Assembly: GCF_003762835.1 (NCBI RefSeq)
Contig: NZ_RJWA01000004.1
Location: 248,001 to 312,000, forward strand
From: Micromonospora sp. HM5-17
GTDB lineage: Bacteria > Actinomycetota > Actinomycetes > Mycobacteriales > Micromonosporaceae
Direction of reading: 5' to 3'
Length of the DNA stretch: 64,000 nucleotides
The position numbers were made by a program, and so were the translations under genes. This document shows, in pieces, positions 52,719 through 61,745 of this stretch. The notes under the pieces are model-generated. The model ran no database searches, had not been told where the DNA came from, and was given only the letters and a program-made list of their open reading frames with translations. The first letter of the stretch is position 1. Every line of letters begins with the position of its first letter.

Positions 52719-53304
52719 CCCCTGACCCCGTGCAGCGGGTGGGCGACGGCCGCGGAACCGACGGGACGGAGCGTCGGCGTGCGACCGCGGGAGGGTTGAT
52801 CCACGCGGGAGCACAGCAGCCGGATCGGATGGTGGTTCGCCACTGACAGCGCCTCCATTCTCGGTATGAACCTCACTGCCCGTAGTGCCGCCGGCCGCGC
52901 CGACGGCGTGCCGGGCGGTGGCCGGTCTGCCCCGCGAGTGCTCCTGCGGCGGGGGTGGCACGCCGGAGTGCAAGTTGCATCTCGCAAGACAGGGTATTTG
53001 CCTGTGCAGCTAACTTACTGTTGACCCGTCCGAGAGGGAACAGGGCGATACGACCGATGTTGCACCGCATCTGTCGGTGTTCCACACAGTTCGCCACTGC
53101 GCACAGTAACAATAGCGGAGGGTAACTAATCGGCCTGAGTGGATCCGCCCGGAGTGTCGGGGCGGCCCGGCCGGCGATCCCGGTCGGGGACCCGGCGGTA
53201 GCGGCGGGACCGCGCCGGCAGCCAGCCCGGGGAGGGCCCGAGCGGCCGGAACGGCGCCCCGGGATGTCGGCCGGACCAGGGCGGTTCGGCGGTACGGTGT
53301 CCCG
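52719..53304. other. Divergent control region between roadblock and MazG-like genes
   Basis: 586 bp with no believable ORF. AT-richer core at about 52965-53110, containing TGCAAGTTGCA (52971-52981, exact palindrome), ACAGG/CCTGT inverted repeat (52989-53005) around GTATTTG, and GCTAACTTACTGTTGACC. The composition and paired palindromes suggest a regulated promoter, probably for the roadblock gene. Confidence 0.5.
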
Positions 53305-53775
53305 GTGGGCGACGTCATCTGGGCCACGGTCCGGGCCACGCGCGCCTGGCTCGACCAGGCCAACGGCGCCGATCGGCACGAGTTGACCTGCCGGATCCTC
53401 AAGGTGACCGAGGAAGCCGGCGAGGCGGCCGGGGCATGGATCGGCCTCACCGGACAGAACCCGCGCAAGGGTGTCACGCACGACCTGGACGACGTGGCAG
53501 GCGAACTGGCCGACGTCGCGCTCACCGCGCTGGTCGCCATCGAGAGCCTGGGCCTCGACGCGCACGGGGTGCTGGCGGCCCGGGCTGACCGGGTCCGTGC
53601 CCGGCTCGCGGCGCGTCCGGACTGGAGCCGAGGCGTACCGGCCGCCGGGACCGCGGCCGCCGGCGGGATTGTGGAGGATGGCGAGGGCGGGGTGGCTGCC
53701 GATGGCGGGGCGTACGCGACCGCCGCGGTCGACGTCACGGAGGCGACACGACCTCGCGACGCGCGCCGGCGGTGA
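53305..53775 (+). CDS. MazG-like nucleotide pyrophosphohydrolase
   Basis: 156 aa, GTG start. Helical MazG-like core at about 8-100: Glu pairs in KVTEEAGEAAGAWIG and Asp/Glu cluster in HDLDDVAGELADVALTALVAIESLGL form the ExxE...ExxD metal site of the all-alpha NTP pyrophosphatases. Residues 105-156 are Gly/Ala low complexity. Likely cleans non-canonical or excess NTPs. Stands alone. Confidence 0.8.
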   Translation: MGDVIWATVRATRAWLDQANGADRHELTCRILKVTEEAGEAAGAWIGLTGQNPRKGVTHDLDDVAGELADVALTALVAIESLGLDAHGVLAARADRVRARLAARPDWSRGVPAAGTAAAGGIVEDGEGGVAADGGAYATAAVDVTEATRPRDARRR

Positions 53776-54164
53776 GCCGGCGGCCACGTCTCCGGCCGGC
53801 GGTGCCGGGACGACGACGGGATGTCGGACGGATTGTCCGACACGACGGTGGGCGGCGACGGCATGCTTCGGGTGTCGGTGCGCCGCCCCGACCCCGAACC
53901 GGTGGACCTGCCCCCCGGTGCGGCGGCGGACCGGCGGATGCCGACCCGCCGCACCGTCGCGGCGGTCGGCCGGCGAAAAGAGGCCCCGGGGCGGGTGCCC
54001 GCACCCGTGACCGTCACCTTCCCCCGTAGCTGACGGTCCTCCAGCCCGCCCCGGGTGCCGTCCCGCCGGGGGAGAGCCGAGCGGCGGAGTGCAAGGAAGG
54101 GCCCCTTACTATCGCTTTTTGTTGTACAAGGGGCCCTTCCTAACACGGATCGGTCGGTGAACGT
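53776..54164. other. Intergenic region with a hairpin repeat
   Basis: 389 bp. A possible 70-aa frame at 53821-54033 has an ATG but no domain and an Arg/Pro-rich composition; it is left uncalled. The right end contains hairpin repeat copy 2, which ends the XRE-type regulator gene from the other side. Confidence 0.45.
54093..54141. repeat. AAGGAAGGGCCCCTT hairpin repeat, copy 2
   Basis: Arms AGGAAGGGCCCCTT (54094-54107) and its exact complement (54128-54141), loop ACTATCGCTTTTTGTTGTAC. Lies 23 nt beyond the XRE-family gene stop (minus strand), so probably its terminator. Nearly identical to copies at 40.8 and 57.6 kb. Confidence 0.9.
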
Positions 54165-55016
54165 CTATCCGGCCACCAGGCGGAGCGGCGGCCGGTGGCC
54201 GTTCAGGCGGTCGAGCGCGGCGGCCGTCGCCGTGTCGGCCGGCAGGTGGACGATCACGCGCTGATCGTCGTCGACCGGCAGGTCGAGCGTCTCGTACGCG
54301 AGCCGGAGCGGCCCCACGTCGGGGTGAACCAGCCGGAGGACGCCGGTGGAGCTCGGTAACCCGGGGACGCTGTTCACCCGCCGCGTGAAGGCGTCGCCCG
54401 CGGTGACCGTCAACTCGTCCATCAGGGCTGCCACGTGCGGATCCCTCCGGAACGGAGGGTGCTTGAGCGCGGCGACCTGCTCGTCGGCGACGTGATCCCA
54501 GTCGGGGTAGGCGGTGCGGGCCCGGCTGTCGGTGAGGACGTACCGGGCGAGGTTGGGTGGGGTGGCGTCCAGCAGCCCGGTCGGTCCCATCAGCCGTTCG
54601 TACCCGGCGGTGTGGGCGAGGACGTCGGTGAGCCGGTTGAGCAGCACGGCCGGTGTGGGCTCGAGCCGGTCGAGCAGCGCCCGCACGGTCGGGCGTACGG
54701 TGCGCGCCGGGAGGGCGTCTCCCCGGCAGGTGAAGCCGGCGTCGGCCATCTTGGTGAGGCGGTAGAGGTGGACGCGTTCGGCGGCGGTGAGCCGCAGCGC
54801 GTCGGCGAGGGCCGAGAGCACCTGTGGGGACGGTCGCCGGTCACGTCCCTGCTCGAGGCGAATCACGTACTCGACGCTGACACCGGCGAGGGCGGCGACC
54901 TCCGAGCGGCGCAGCCCGGGGGTGCGGCGGCGGGGCCCGGTGGGCAGTCCGACCTCGGCCGGGGTGATTGCTTCCCGGCGCGTACGCAGGAACAGCCCGA
55001 GTTCGTTGTCGCTCAC
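54165..55016 (-). CDS. XRE family regulator (MmyB-like ligand domain)
   Basis: 283 aa from GTG 55016; a longer frame upstream enters the neighbour's control region. HTH at about 10-75: FLRTRREAITPAEVGLPTGPRRRTPGLRRSEVAALAGVSVEYVIRLEQGRDRRPSPQVLSALADAL. The C-terminal MmyB-like domain (about 110-265) ends with GPLRLAYETLDLPVDDDQRVIVHLPADTATAAALDRL. This family often sits divergent from, and controls, an oxidoreductase. Here an FAD enzyme starts 149 bp away in the other direction. Confidence 0.9.
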   Translation of the reverse strand: MSDNELGLFLRTRREAITPAEVGLPTGPRRRTPGLRRSEVAALAGVSVEYVIRLEQGRDRRPSPQVLSALADALRLTAAERVHLYRLTKMADAGFTCRGDALPARTVRPTVRALLDRLEPTPAVLLNRLTDVLAHTAGYERLMGPTGLLDATPPNLARYVLTDSRARTAYPDWDHVADEQVAALKHPPFRRDPHVAALMDELTVTAGDAFTRRVNSVPGLPSSTGVLRLVHPDVGPLRLAYETLDLPVDDDQRVIVHLPADTATAAALDRLNGHRPPLRLVAG

Positions 55017-55165
55017 CAGGTGACCGTAGCAGCGCCGGCGACGGTGAGGGTGTCCCCGGCAGTACCACCCTCGACGCGGACTCCCTGCCAACTCGGCGGC
55101 CGACGAGAGTCGGGGCAGGCGCTCGACGAGGTCGAGCTGGCGTACCTGTGGGAGGAGCGAGATTC

Positions 55166-56287
55166 ATGAGTCGTAGGGTCGTGATCGTCGGTGGAGGTTA
55201 CGGCGGGGCGACGGTCGCCAAGGCGCTGGAATCCGAGGCCGACGTCGTGCTCATCGACCCCCGGGACGCGTTCGTCAACGCGGTGGCATCGCTGCGGGCG
55301 CTGGTCCAGCCCGACTGGGCGGGGAACATGTTCTTCCCCTTCGAGACCCTGCTCAGCCGCGGCACGATGCTCCGCGACCGGGCGGTGTCGGTGGATCCCG
55401 GCGGCGTCACCCTCGCCTCGGGGCAGCGGGTCGAGGCGGACTACCTGGTCTTGGCCACCGGATCCAGCTATCCCTACCCGGCCAAGCCCGAGGCCGAGTC
55501 GATCGACGCAGCCCTGGACGGCCTGCGCCGGACCCACAAGGAGTTGGCCGGCGCCGAACGCGTCCTGATCCTCGGCGCCGGGCCGGTCGGCCTGGAACTC
55601 GCCGGGGAGATCACGGCGGTCTGGCCGCACAAGCAGGTGACCATCGTCGACCCGGCCGAGCGGCTGCTGCCCGACTACCAGCCGGAGCTGCGCGACGACC
55701 TGTACCGCCAGCTCGAGGAGCTGGACATCCGACTGCGGTTGGGCACCAGCCTCACCGCGCTGCCGGCGACCGGGGTGGGTCGGGCCGAGACCTTCACGGT
55801 CACCACGACCGGTGGTGACCGGATCACCGCCGACATCCTCTTCCGCGCCTTTGGCGTACGGGCCAACAGCGCCTACCTCGCCGACGGTCGGCTCACCACG
55901 CTCACCGCGCGGGGACAGGTCCCGGTCACCGAGACCCTCCATGTTCGCGGGCACGACCACGTCTACGCGATCGGCGACCTCACCGACGTCGCCGAGGACA
56001 AGCGGGCCGCATTCGCCACGGAGCACGCGGAGGTCGTCGCGGCGAACATCCGCGCCCAGCTGAACGGCGAGCGGCCCACCGCCACCTACCAGCCCCAAGC
56101 ACATCCGATGATCCTTCTTCCGCTCGGCCCGCGGGGCGGGGTTGGCCAGATGTCCACCCCCGACGGCCCGGTCGTCCTTCCGGCCGCGACCGTCGCCGAG
56201 TACAAGGGCACCGACCTGTTGACCGGTCACTTCGTCGAACTGTTCGGTCCCACCGCCGCCGGAGCGACCGTCCCGGAGGCCGGCTGA
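55166..56287 (+). CDS. NAD(P)/FAD-dependent oxidoreductase (NDH-2/FSP1-like)
   Basis: 373 aa from ATG 55166 with GGAGGA 9 nt upstream. FAD-binding GGGYGGATVAKAL at the N-terminus, NAD-binding ILGAGPVGLELAGEI in the middle, and a C-terminal FAD motif DHVYAIGDLTDV. Resembles type II NADH dehydrogenases and FSP1/AIF-like quinone reductases. Presumably transfers electrons from NAD(P)H to a quinone or small quinone-like compound. Probably controlled by the divergent XRE-type regulator. Confidence 0.87.
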   Translation: MSRRVVIVGGGYGGATVAKALESEADVVLIDPRDAFVNAVASLRALVQPDWAGNMFFPFETLLSRGTMLRDRAVSVDPGGVTLASGQRVEADYLVLATGSSYPYPAKPEAESIDAALDGLRRTHKELAGAERVLILGAGPVGLELAGEITAVWPHKQVTIVDPAERLLPDYQPELRDDLYRQLEELDIRLRLGTSLTALPATGVGRAETFTVTTTGGDRITADILFRAFGVRANSAYLADGRLTTLTARGQVPVTETLHVRGHDHVYAIGDLTDVAEDKRAAFATEHAEVVAANIRAQLNGERPTATYQPQAHPMILLPLGPRGGVGQMSTPDGPVVLPAATVAEYKGTDLLTGHFVELFGPTAAGATVPEAG

Positions 56288-56454
56288 GCTCCGGATCACG
56301 AGTTCGCGGTCGGGTTGGCGGCCGGTCCGCCACGGGGACGATGAGGAAGCCTTTCCGTCATCTGCCAAAGGCGGTCGCCGGCTGTTATCCTCGGCGTTGC
56401 ATCCCGTTACGATCCAGGCACTCATGGTTATAAATATTGTGACTGGTCGGCGGG

Positions 56455-57627
56455 GTGAGGCTCGTGGCGCGGTACGGGAACGGGCAGTCGACCGGCGCGG
56501 CGTGGCGGATCGGTGATCTCGACCGGAACCTGCTGCTCCAGTGCCGGACCAGCCAGGTGACCCAGGCGGTCCAGGCGGCGGACCGGACGGGCAGCGGGTT
56601 GGTCGTCACCGTCGAGCGCGGCAACCTGCGGGCCTGTCTCGACCGGGCCCGCCACCTACGGGAGGTGGACCAGTACCGACAGCCGGTCCTGCTCGACGCG
56701 GCTCGGTACGCCGGCCCGGCCCGGATGCCCGCGTCGGCCCCGTTCGACGACGGGTGGATCCAGCGGCAGCGGGACCTGGGGCTGCCGGTGCTCACCGACT
56801 CCGGCTACCTGGCCGCCGGGGACACCGCCGGTTGCCTCGGCATCCTCGAACGCGCCGCCCGGCTCGGCGACGCCGTCGCCCTGCTGCCGATGCACGCCTG
56901 GTGGCTCGCCGACCCGTCCGCCCGGCGGAACCTCGTCCGGTACGTCGAGGTCGTCGGCGTGCCGGTCGCGGTCATCATCGAACGCCCGGTCCCCCCGGTC
57001 GACCCGGTCGAGACGATCCGGGGTCTGCTGCAGCTGCTCGGCTGCGCCGTACCGGTGCTGGTGCTCCGTGCGGATCTCTCCGCGCTCGGCGCGCTCGGCT
57101 CGGGTGCGGTCGCCGCGGCGGTCGGGACCGAGCCCGCGTTGCGCGGCCTGGAGCCGTGCCGCCCGGGCCAGCCCTGGCCGGCACCGCAGCCCGCGCAGCC
57201 GGCTGTCCTGATCCGCCAGTGCCTGTCGTACCAGTCGTTGCCGAGTGTCGAGGCCGCCCTGCGCCGCCACCCGGACAACGGCATGTGGGGGTGCGGCTGC
57301 TCGACCTGCGCCGGGCGCGATCTGACCTGGCTGGTCAACCAGCCGGACGGCGTACGCGGCCGTCTCGCCTTCCGACACTCGGTCGACGTCCTGCTCGCGC
57401 TGCGCGCGGAGGTGTCCGGGCCCTCCGTCCAACTCAACCAGTGGAGCTGGCGGGCCCGCTGCGCCACCGCCGCGTCACGGCTGCGCGAGGTGGGCTGGGA
57501 ACGGCTGCCGATGCTGACCCACTGGCAGGAGGCGATCAGCATGCCGACGCTGTCCCGGCTCACCATCCCGGCGCCCCGCCGCCCCGATTTTGTGAAAGGA
57601 AGGGCCCCCTCTTATCGCTTTCGGTAG
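56455..57627 (+). CDS. Unknown protein with TIM-barrel/TGT-like features and CxCxxC motif
   Basis: 390 aa, GTG start (a second GTG three codons on is possible). Alternating strands and helices such as GLVVTVERGNLRACLDRARHLREVDQYRQPVLLDAARY, LPVLTDSGYLAAGD, VALLPMHAWWL and GVPVAVIIERPVPPVDP suggest a barrel. LTDSGYL resembles the LTDSGG segment of tRNA-guanine transglycosylases, and C280/C282/C285 (WGCGCSTCAGRD) resembles their zinc loop. That link is tentative. The last 10 codons and the stop belong to a hairpin repeat, so the original C-terminus may have been altered. An AT-rich promoter-like stretch (GGTTATAAATATTGTGAC) lies just upstream. Confidence 0.6.
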   Translation: MRLVARYGNGQSTGAAWRIGDLDRNLLLQCRTSQVTQAVQAADRTGSGLVVTVERGNLRACLDRARHLREVDQYRQPVLLDAARYAGPARMPASAPFDDGWIQRQRDLGLPVLTDSGYLAAGDTAGCLGILERAARLGDAVALLPMHAWWLADPSARRNLVRYVEVVGVPVAVIIERPVPPVDPVETIRGLLQLLGCAVPVLVLRADLSALGALGSGAVAAAVGTEPALRGLEPCRPGQPWPAPQPAQPAVLIRQCLSYQSLPSVEAALRRHPDNGMWGCGCSTCAGRDLTWLVNQPDGVRGRLAFRHSVDVLLALRAEVSGPSVQLNQWSWRARCATAASRLREVGWERLPMLTHWQEAISMPTLSRLTIPAPRRPDFVKGRAPSYRFR

Positions 57628-57644
57628 AAGAAGGGGCCCTTCCT
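57596..57644. repeat. AAGGAAGGGCCCCTT hairpin repeat, copy 3
   Basis: Left arm AAGGAAGGGCCCC (57596-57608), right arm AAGGGGCCCTTCCT (57631-57644), loop CTCTTATCGCTTTCGGTAGAAG. It encodes the last 10 codons and the TAG stop of the preceding gene and lies about 50 nt from the convergent hydrolase stop. Confidence 0.9.
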
Positions 57645-57694
57645 AACCGCTCGCCGGCGCGGCGGGCGCCGGCTGGCGCCCGGGCGGGCGGGAC

Positions 57695-58927
57695 TCAGTC
57701 GACCAGGGCCGCGTAGACGAGCTGCCGTAGCTCGGCCCGCAACGGGTAGGTGCTGGAGGGGACAAGCTGGGTGAAGAGCAGCGCCGTGATCTCCTCAACC
57801 GGATCGACCCAGAACGCCGTACTCGCCACGCCACCCCAGTAGTACTCGCCGACACTGCTCGGGACCCGACTCGGCACCGGATCCAGGACCACGGCGAACC
57901 CGAGCCCGAAGCCCATCCCGTCTAAGGTCGTCTCGGCGAAGCCGCCGGTGGACAGTTGTCCCAGGTCCCGCCCGCCGGGCAGGTGGTTGCGGGTCATGAA
58001 GCGTACGGTCCGGGGAGCGAGCAGTCGTACCCCGTCGAGCTCGCCACCGCGGAGCAGGAACTGGGTGAACCGGTGGTAGTCGGCCGCCGTCGAGATCAGC
58101 CCGGCGCCGCCGGAGAGCAGGTCCGGCTTCTGGAGCGCGAACCGGCCGAATTCGTCGTACCGGACCGCCTGGCCGGTGACCGGGTGCGGCATATAGCAGG
58201 CGGCGAGCCGGTCCGCGTCGGCGCCCTCGGCCCACCAGCGGGTGTCGGTCATCCCGAGCGGTTCGAGGACCCGTTCGGCGAGGAAGGTGTCCAGCGACTG
58301 GCCGGAGACGACCTCGATGAGCCGGCCGAGCACGTCGGTGGCGACCGAGTAGCCCCAGGCCGTGCCGGGTTGGAAGAGCAGCGGCAGCCGGGCCAGGTTG
58401 GCGGTCGCGGTTGCCAGGTCGATCCCGGCCGGCGGGTAGAGGTCGAATCCGGCGGCCCGGTAGAGCCCGTCGACCACCGAGGTCTGCAGGAAGCCGTACG
58501 TCAGGCCGGCGGTGTGGGTGAGCAGGTGCCAGATCCGGATCGGCTCGACCGCCGGCACCGTGTACGGCTTCAGCGCCGACCCCCGGTCGTAGACCCGGGC
58601 GTCGGCGAACTCGGGGAGCCAGCGGCTGATCTCGTCGGTGAGCTGGAACCGCCCCTCCTCCCAGAGGATCATGGCGGCGACCGAGGTGATCGGCTTGGTC
58701 ATCGAGTAGATCCGCCACAGCGTGTCGGGCTCGACGGGTTGGCCGCCCTCGATGTCCCGCTGACCGTAGGTTGACGCGTGTGCGACCTCGCCGCGCCGGC
58801 TCACCACGATCTGCCACCCGGCCAGCCGACCGTCGTCGACGTACCGGGCGAAGTGCGTGTCGATCCGGGACAGCCTCGCCGGATCGAACCCGACCTGGTC
58901 GGGGTCAACGGTGCGGTGCAGGCTCAT
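57695..58927 (-). CDS. Beta-lactamase-fold serine hydrolase (class C/EstB-like)
   Basis: 410 aa from ATG 58927; the longer frame (to 59083) has an Arg-rich leader without signal. Ser-x-x-Lys motif is YSMTKPITSV; a second motif tyrosine lies in WGYSVATDVLGRL; HLLTHTAGLTYGF and GGAGLISTAADYHRFTQFLL are typical. No signal peptide is seen, so probably cytoplasmic esterase or peptidase rather than a resistance enzyme. Substrate unknown. Divergent space to the right is about 220 bp. Confidence 0.88.
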   Translation of the reverse strand: MSLHRTVDPDQVGFDPARLSRIDTHFARYVDDGRLAGWQIVVSRRGEVAHASTYGQRDIEGGQPVEPDTLWRIYSMTKPITSVAAMILWEEGRFQLTDEISRWLPEFADARVYDRGSALKPYTVPAVEPIRIWHLLTHTAGLTYGFLQTSVVDGLYRAAGFDLYPPAGIDLATATANLARLPLLFQPGTAWGYSVATDVLGRLIEVVSGQSLDTFLAERVLEPLGMTDTRWWAEGADADRLAACYMPHPVTGQAVRYDEFGRFALQKPDLLSGGAGLISTAADYHRFTQFLLRGGELDGVRLLAPRTVRFMTRNHLPGGRDLGQLSTGGFAETTLDGMGFGLGFAVVLDPVPSRVPSSVGEYYWGGVASTAFWVDPVEEITALLFTQLVPSSTYPLRAELRQLVYAALVD

Positions 58928-59147
58928 GGCCGCAAACGTACTGCCGGGTCGGAAACCGCGGCAACGACTCCGCCTGTCATGATCGGCACACCCCCGCCGG
59001 CTGCGCCGGCCCGGGCAGGCCGGTATGGTCCGGGCGTCGGACCGGGCGACCCCGCGGACCTTTCCACCCCATTCCCGGCTCACCGGCTGCCTGGCCGCCG
59101 CCGGGATGGCCCGGGGTGCCGGACCGGCGGGCAGGAGAGTTCCGGGA

Positions 59148-59861
59148 TCAGCCGCCGGTGGGGCGAGTCGGTCGCCAGTACTGGCGTTTCCGCTCGTCCC
59201 GGACGACCACGCCGAGCCGGGCCAGCTCGGTTCGCAGCTCGGCCATGTCCCGGCGGTCGCCCTTCTCCACGGCCCGCTGCCGGGCCCGCAGCAGTGGGCC
59301 GGCCCCGGCCGGCAGGCCGGCCGCGTCCTCCACCCAGCGCCGCCACTCGTCCCGGTACGGGTCGCCGTCGACGTGCCAGGGATAGCCGTGCGCCGCGAAC
59401 GCCGCCCGCAGCCGGTCGGCGGGCAGGTCGGAGGTCTCCCGGGCCAGTTCGCCGCCCTCGGTGTCGAGCAGCACGAGCTGTTTGCCGGCCCGGAAGACGC
59501 CGGCGACCCGTTCGCGGCGAAACTCCTGCGTGGTGTTGCCCCGGACCAGCACCACCCGGTCGTCGTCGACGGTGACCGTCAGTCGCGCGTCGGCGGCGAT
59601 GCCGGCGAGCAGCAGCCCGGCCAGCGCACCGAGGAGCAGTGCGCCGAGGCCGGCCCAGGGCTCGTCGACCGAATCGATCATCCGGAAGAACCACCGCCAC
59701 GGTACGTGGCGCAGCGAGGCCACCCACCCGGCCGACCACTGCACCAGCCAGCAGATGGCCGCACCGAGGAGCGGGAGGAGGAGCCAGCTCAGCACCACCA
59801 TGGCCCGCGGCTCGGCCACCACGGTTCGCCGCCCGCCGCGCGTACCGTCCGTCGGGGGCAT
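59148..59861 (-). CDS. YqeB-like membrane protein
   Basis: 237 aa, ATG 1 nt after the permease stop (TGAGATG), so co-translated with the ABC genes. Two N-terminal membrane segments (MVVLSWLLLPLLGAAICWLVQWSAG and WAGLGALLLGALAGLLLAGIAADA) and a cytoplasmic PH-like beta domain (RLTVTVDDDRVVLVRGNTTQEFRRERVAGVFRAGKQLVLLDTEGGELARE) then helices. The pattern fits actinomycete YqeB-family proteins. Function unknown; it may associate with the exporter. Confidence 0.65.
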   Translation of the reverse strand: MPPTDGTRGGRRTVVAEPRAMVVLSWLLLPLLGAAICWLVQWSAGWVASLRHVPWRWFFRMIDSVDEPWAGLGALLLGALAGLLLAGIAADARLTVTVDDDRVVLVRGNTTQEFRRERVAGVFRAGKQLVLLDTEGGELARETSDLPADRLRAAFAAHGYPWHVDGDPYRDEWRRWVEDAAGLPAGAGPLLRARQRAVEKGDRRDMAELRTELARLGVVVRDERKRQYWRPTRPTGG

Positions 59862-59862
59862 C

Positions 59863-60696
59863 TCAGGAGACCTCGCGTCGTACCGTCCGGACCAGCCCCG
59901 CGACCAGCGGGATTCCGACCCAGACCAGGACCGACACCGCGAGCCGGGCCCACTGCCCGGCGGTGAGCTCGCCGGCCGTCGGCGGCTCGACCAGCGGGGC
60001 GGTGGTCAGCCCGGTGTCCAGCCACCCGGCGGCGGTACGCAGCCGCGCCACCAGCTCGCCGAGCGTGGACCAGGCGATCGGCAGTACCAGGGAGAGGACG
60101 ATGGCCAGCGGCGTGTTCTGCACGAGTAGGCCGAAGGCGATGCCCATCAGCACGCTGACGATCTGGAACACCGCCGATCCGAGTACCGCCGGCAGGCTGG
60201 CGGACCAGGCGTCCGGCGTGCCGCCGTCGAGGGTGGCGAGCAGGGTGCCGGCGGCCGTCGTAACCAGGCTGACCACCACCGCCGCCAGGGCTGCCAGCGT
60301 TCCCGCCGCCAGCTTCGCGACCACCACCCTGTGCCGCCGGGGCACCAGGGCGAAGGTGGTCAGCGCGGTGCGCTGGGAGAACTCGCTGGTGACCAGCAGG
60401 ATGCCGAGGATCGGCAGCAGGATTCCGACCGGGAACTGGGCCAGCGCGAAGAGGTTGTCGAACCGCTGGTCGGTGTCCGGGCTGACGAACACCACCACGG
60501 CGACGATGCCGGCCGAGAGCAGGGCGATGACGACCAGAAGCCAGAAACCGGACCGGGTGTCGGTGAGCTTGCGCAGCTCGACGCCGGTCAGCCGGAGCAG
60601 CGACGGACGCCCGTGGACCGACGGGTCGACGCCGCCCGGTGCGGTGGGCGCCGGGTCGGCGGCGGCGTGGGGCGAGGACGCGGGGTACGCGGTCAC
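59863..60696 (-). CDS. ABC-2 type exporter permease
   Basis: 277 aa from GTG 60696, overlapping the ATPase stop by 4 nt. A 35-residue leader then six membrane segments: LLRLTGVELRKLTDTRSGFWLLVVIALLSAGIVAVVVFV, FALAQFPVGILLPILGILLVTSEFSQRTALTTFALVPRRHRVVVAKLAAG (ABC-2 signature), ALAAVVVSLVTTAAGTLL and a C-terminal VLVWVGIPLVAGLV. It forms the membrane half of the exporter with the upstream ATPase. Such pairs beside NarL two-component systems often deal with lipids, peptides or antibiotics. Confidence 0.88.
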   Translation of the reverse strand: MTAYPASSPHAAADPAPTAPGGVDPSVHGRPSLLRLTGVELRKLTDTRSGFWLLVVIALLSAGIVAVVVFVSPDTDQRFDNLFALAQFPVGILLPILGILLVTSEFSQRTALTTFALVPRRHRVVVAKLAAGTLAALAAVVVSLVTTAAGTLLATLDGGTPDAWSASLPAVLGSAVFQIVSVLMGIAFGLLVQNTPLAIVLSLVLPIAWSTLGELVARLRTAAGWLDTGLTTAPLVEPPTAGELTAGQWARLAVSVLVWVGIPLVAGLVRTVRREVS

Positions 60697-61592
60697 CGTC
60701 CCACCTCCCGGGCGCCGTCGCCGGCGGTCAGGGCGAGGAAGACCTGTTCCAGTCCGGCGCTCTCCGCCGGCCGCAGTTCCCGCAGCGCCACCCCGGCGTC
60801 GGCGGCGGCCTGCCCGACGACCCCGGGCTCGGCCCCGACCAGCAGCCCGCCATCGGTGCTGGCCCGGATCGGCAGCCCGGCGCGCTTGAGGGCGGCCCGG
60901 AGCGCCCGCGGGTCCTGAGCCCGGACGAGGGCACCGGCGCCGGCCAGGAGGTCGTCCTTGCTGCCCTGCGCGACGATCCGACCGGAGCCGATCACCACGA
61001 GCTGGTCGGCGACCGCCTCCACCTCGCGGAGCAGGTGCGAGGAGAGCAACACCGTCCCGCCCCGGTCGGCGAAGTCGCGCAGCAGGCCGCGCATCCAGAG
61101 GATGCCCTCCGGGTCGAGCCCGTTCGCCGGCTCGTCCAGGATCAGCACGCGGGGATCGCCCAGCAGGGCCTGGGCCAGGCCGAGCCGCTGGCGCATCCCC
61201 AGCGAGTACCCCCGAATCCGGCGCTTCGCCACCGCGGGTGACAACCCGACCCGGTCCAGGCACTCGTCGACACGGCGCCTTGGCAGACCCATGATCGCCG
61301 CCGACAGCAGCAGCGTCTCCCGGCCGGTACGACCGGGATGCTGCGCTCCGGCGTCGAGCAGCAGCCCCACCTCGCGACCCGGATTCGGCAACCGGCGGTA
61401 GTCGACGCCGTGCACCCTGGCGGTGCCGCCGGACGGCGGGGTGACGCCGCAGATCATCCGCATCGTGGTGGACTTGCCGGCCCCGTTCGGGCCGAGGAAG
61501 CCGGTGACGGTGCCCGGCGTACAGGTGAAGGAGACGTCGTTGACGACGGTCCGCGCGCCGTACCGTTTGCTCAGGTGTTCGACGGTAATCAC
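60693..61592 (-). CDS. ABC exporter ATPase
   Basis: 299 aa. Walker A LGPNGAGKSTTMRMICG, Q-loop region, signature YSLGMRQRLGLAQALLGDPRVLILDEPANGLDPEG (C-loop and Walker B), and H-switch SSHLLREVEAVADQLVVI. Residues about 215-299 form the C-terminal regulatory tail seen in bacitracin- and natamycin-type exporters. First gene of a three-gene minus-strand operon (ATPase, permease, YqeB-like). It diverges from the two-component system, which probably controls it. Confidence 0.92.
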   Translation of the reverse strand: MITVEHLSKRYGARTVVNDVSFTCTPGTVTGFLGPNGAGKSTTMRMICGVTPPSGGTARVHGVDYRRLPNPGREVGLLLDAGAQHPGRTGRETLLLSAAIMGLPRRRVDECLDRVGLSPAVAKRRIRGYSLGMRQRLGLAQALLGDPRVLILDEPANGLDPEGILWMRGLLRDFADRGGTVLLSSHLLREVEAVADQLVVIGSGRIVAQGSKDDLLAGAGALVRAQDPRALRAALKRAGLPIRASTDGGLLVGAEPGVVGQAAADAGVALRELRPAESAGLEQVFLALTAGDGAREVGR

Positions 61593-61745
61593 GTGCGCAG
61601 CGTGCCCGCGTGAGCGGCTGGGGCGCAGCGGCCGGCGGTTGACCCCGGATCGCCGTCGGGCGGCTCTTCCGTCGACCTTCGGCTACCGGCGGGCCTCGAC
61701 TTTGGTAGGTGTCCGGAGGCCGGAGGCGGTTTCTAGCATGGCGGG

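Noticed and set aside
53821-54033. Possible 70-aa ORF
   Set aside because: No ribosome-binding site, no recognisable motif, low-complexity composition; insufficient support.
57695-58927. Antibiotic-resistance beta-lactamase
   Set aside because: The motif set is of class C/EstB-like esterases, without a signal peptide; resistance cannot be supported.
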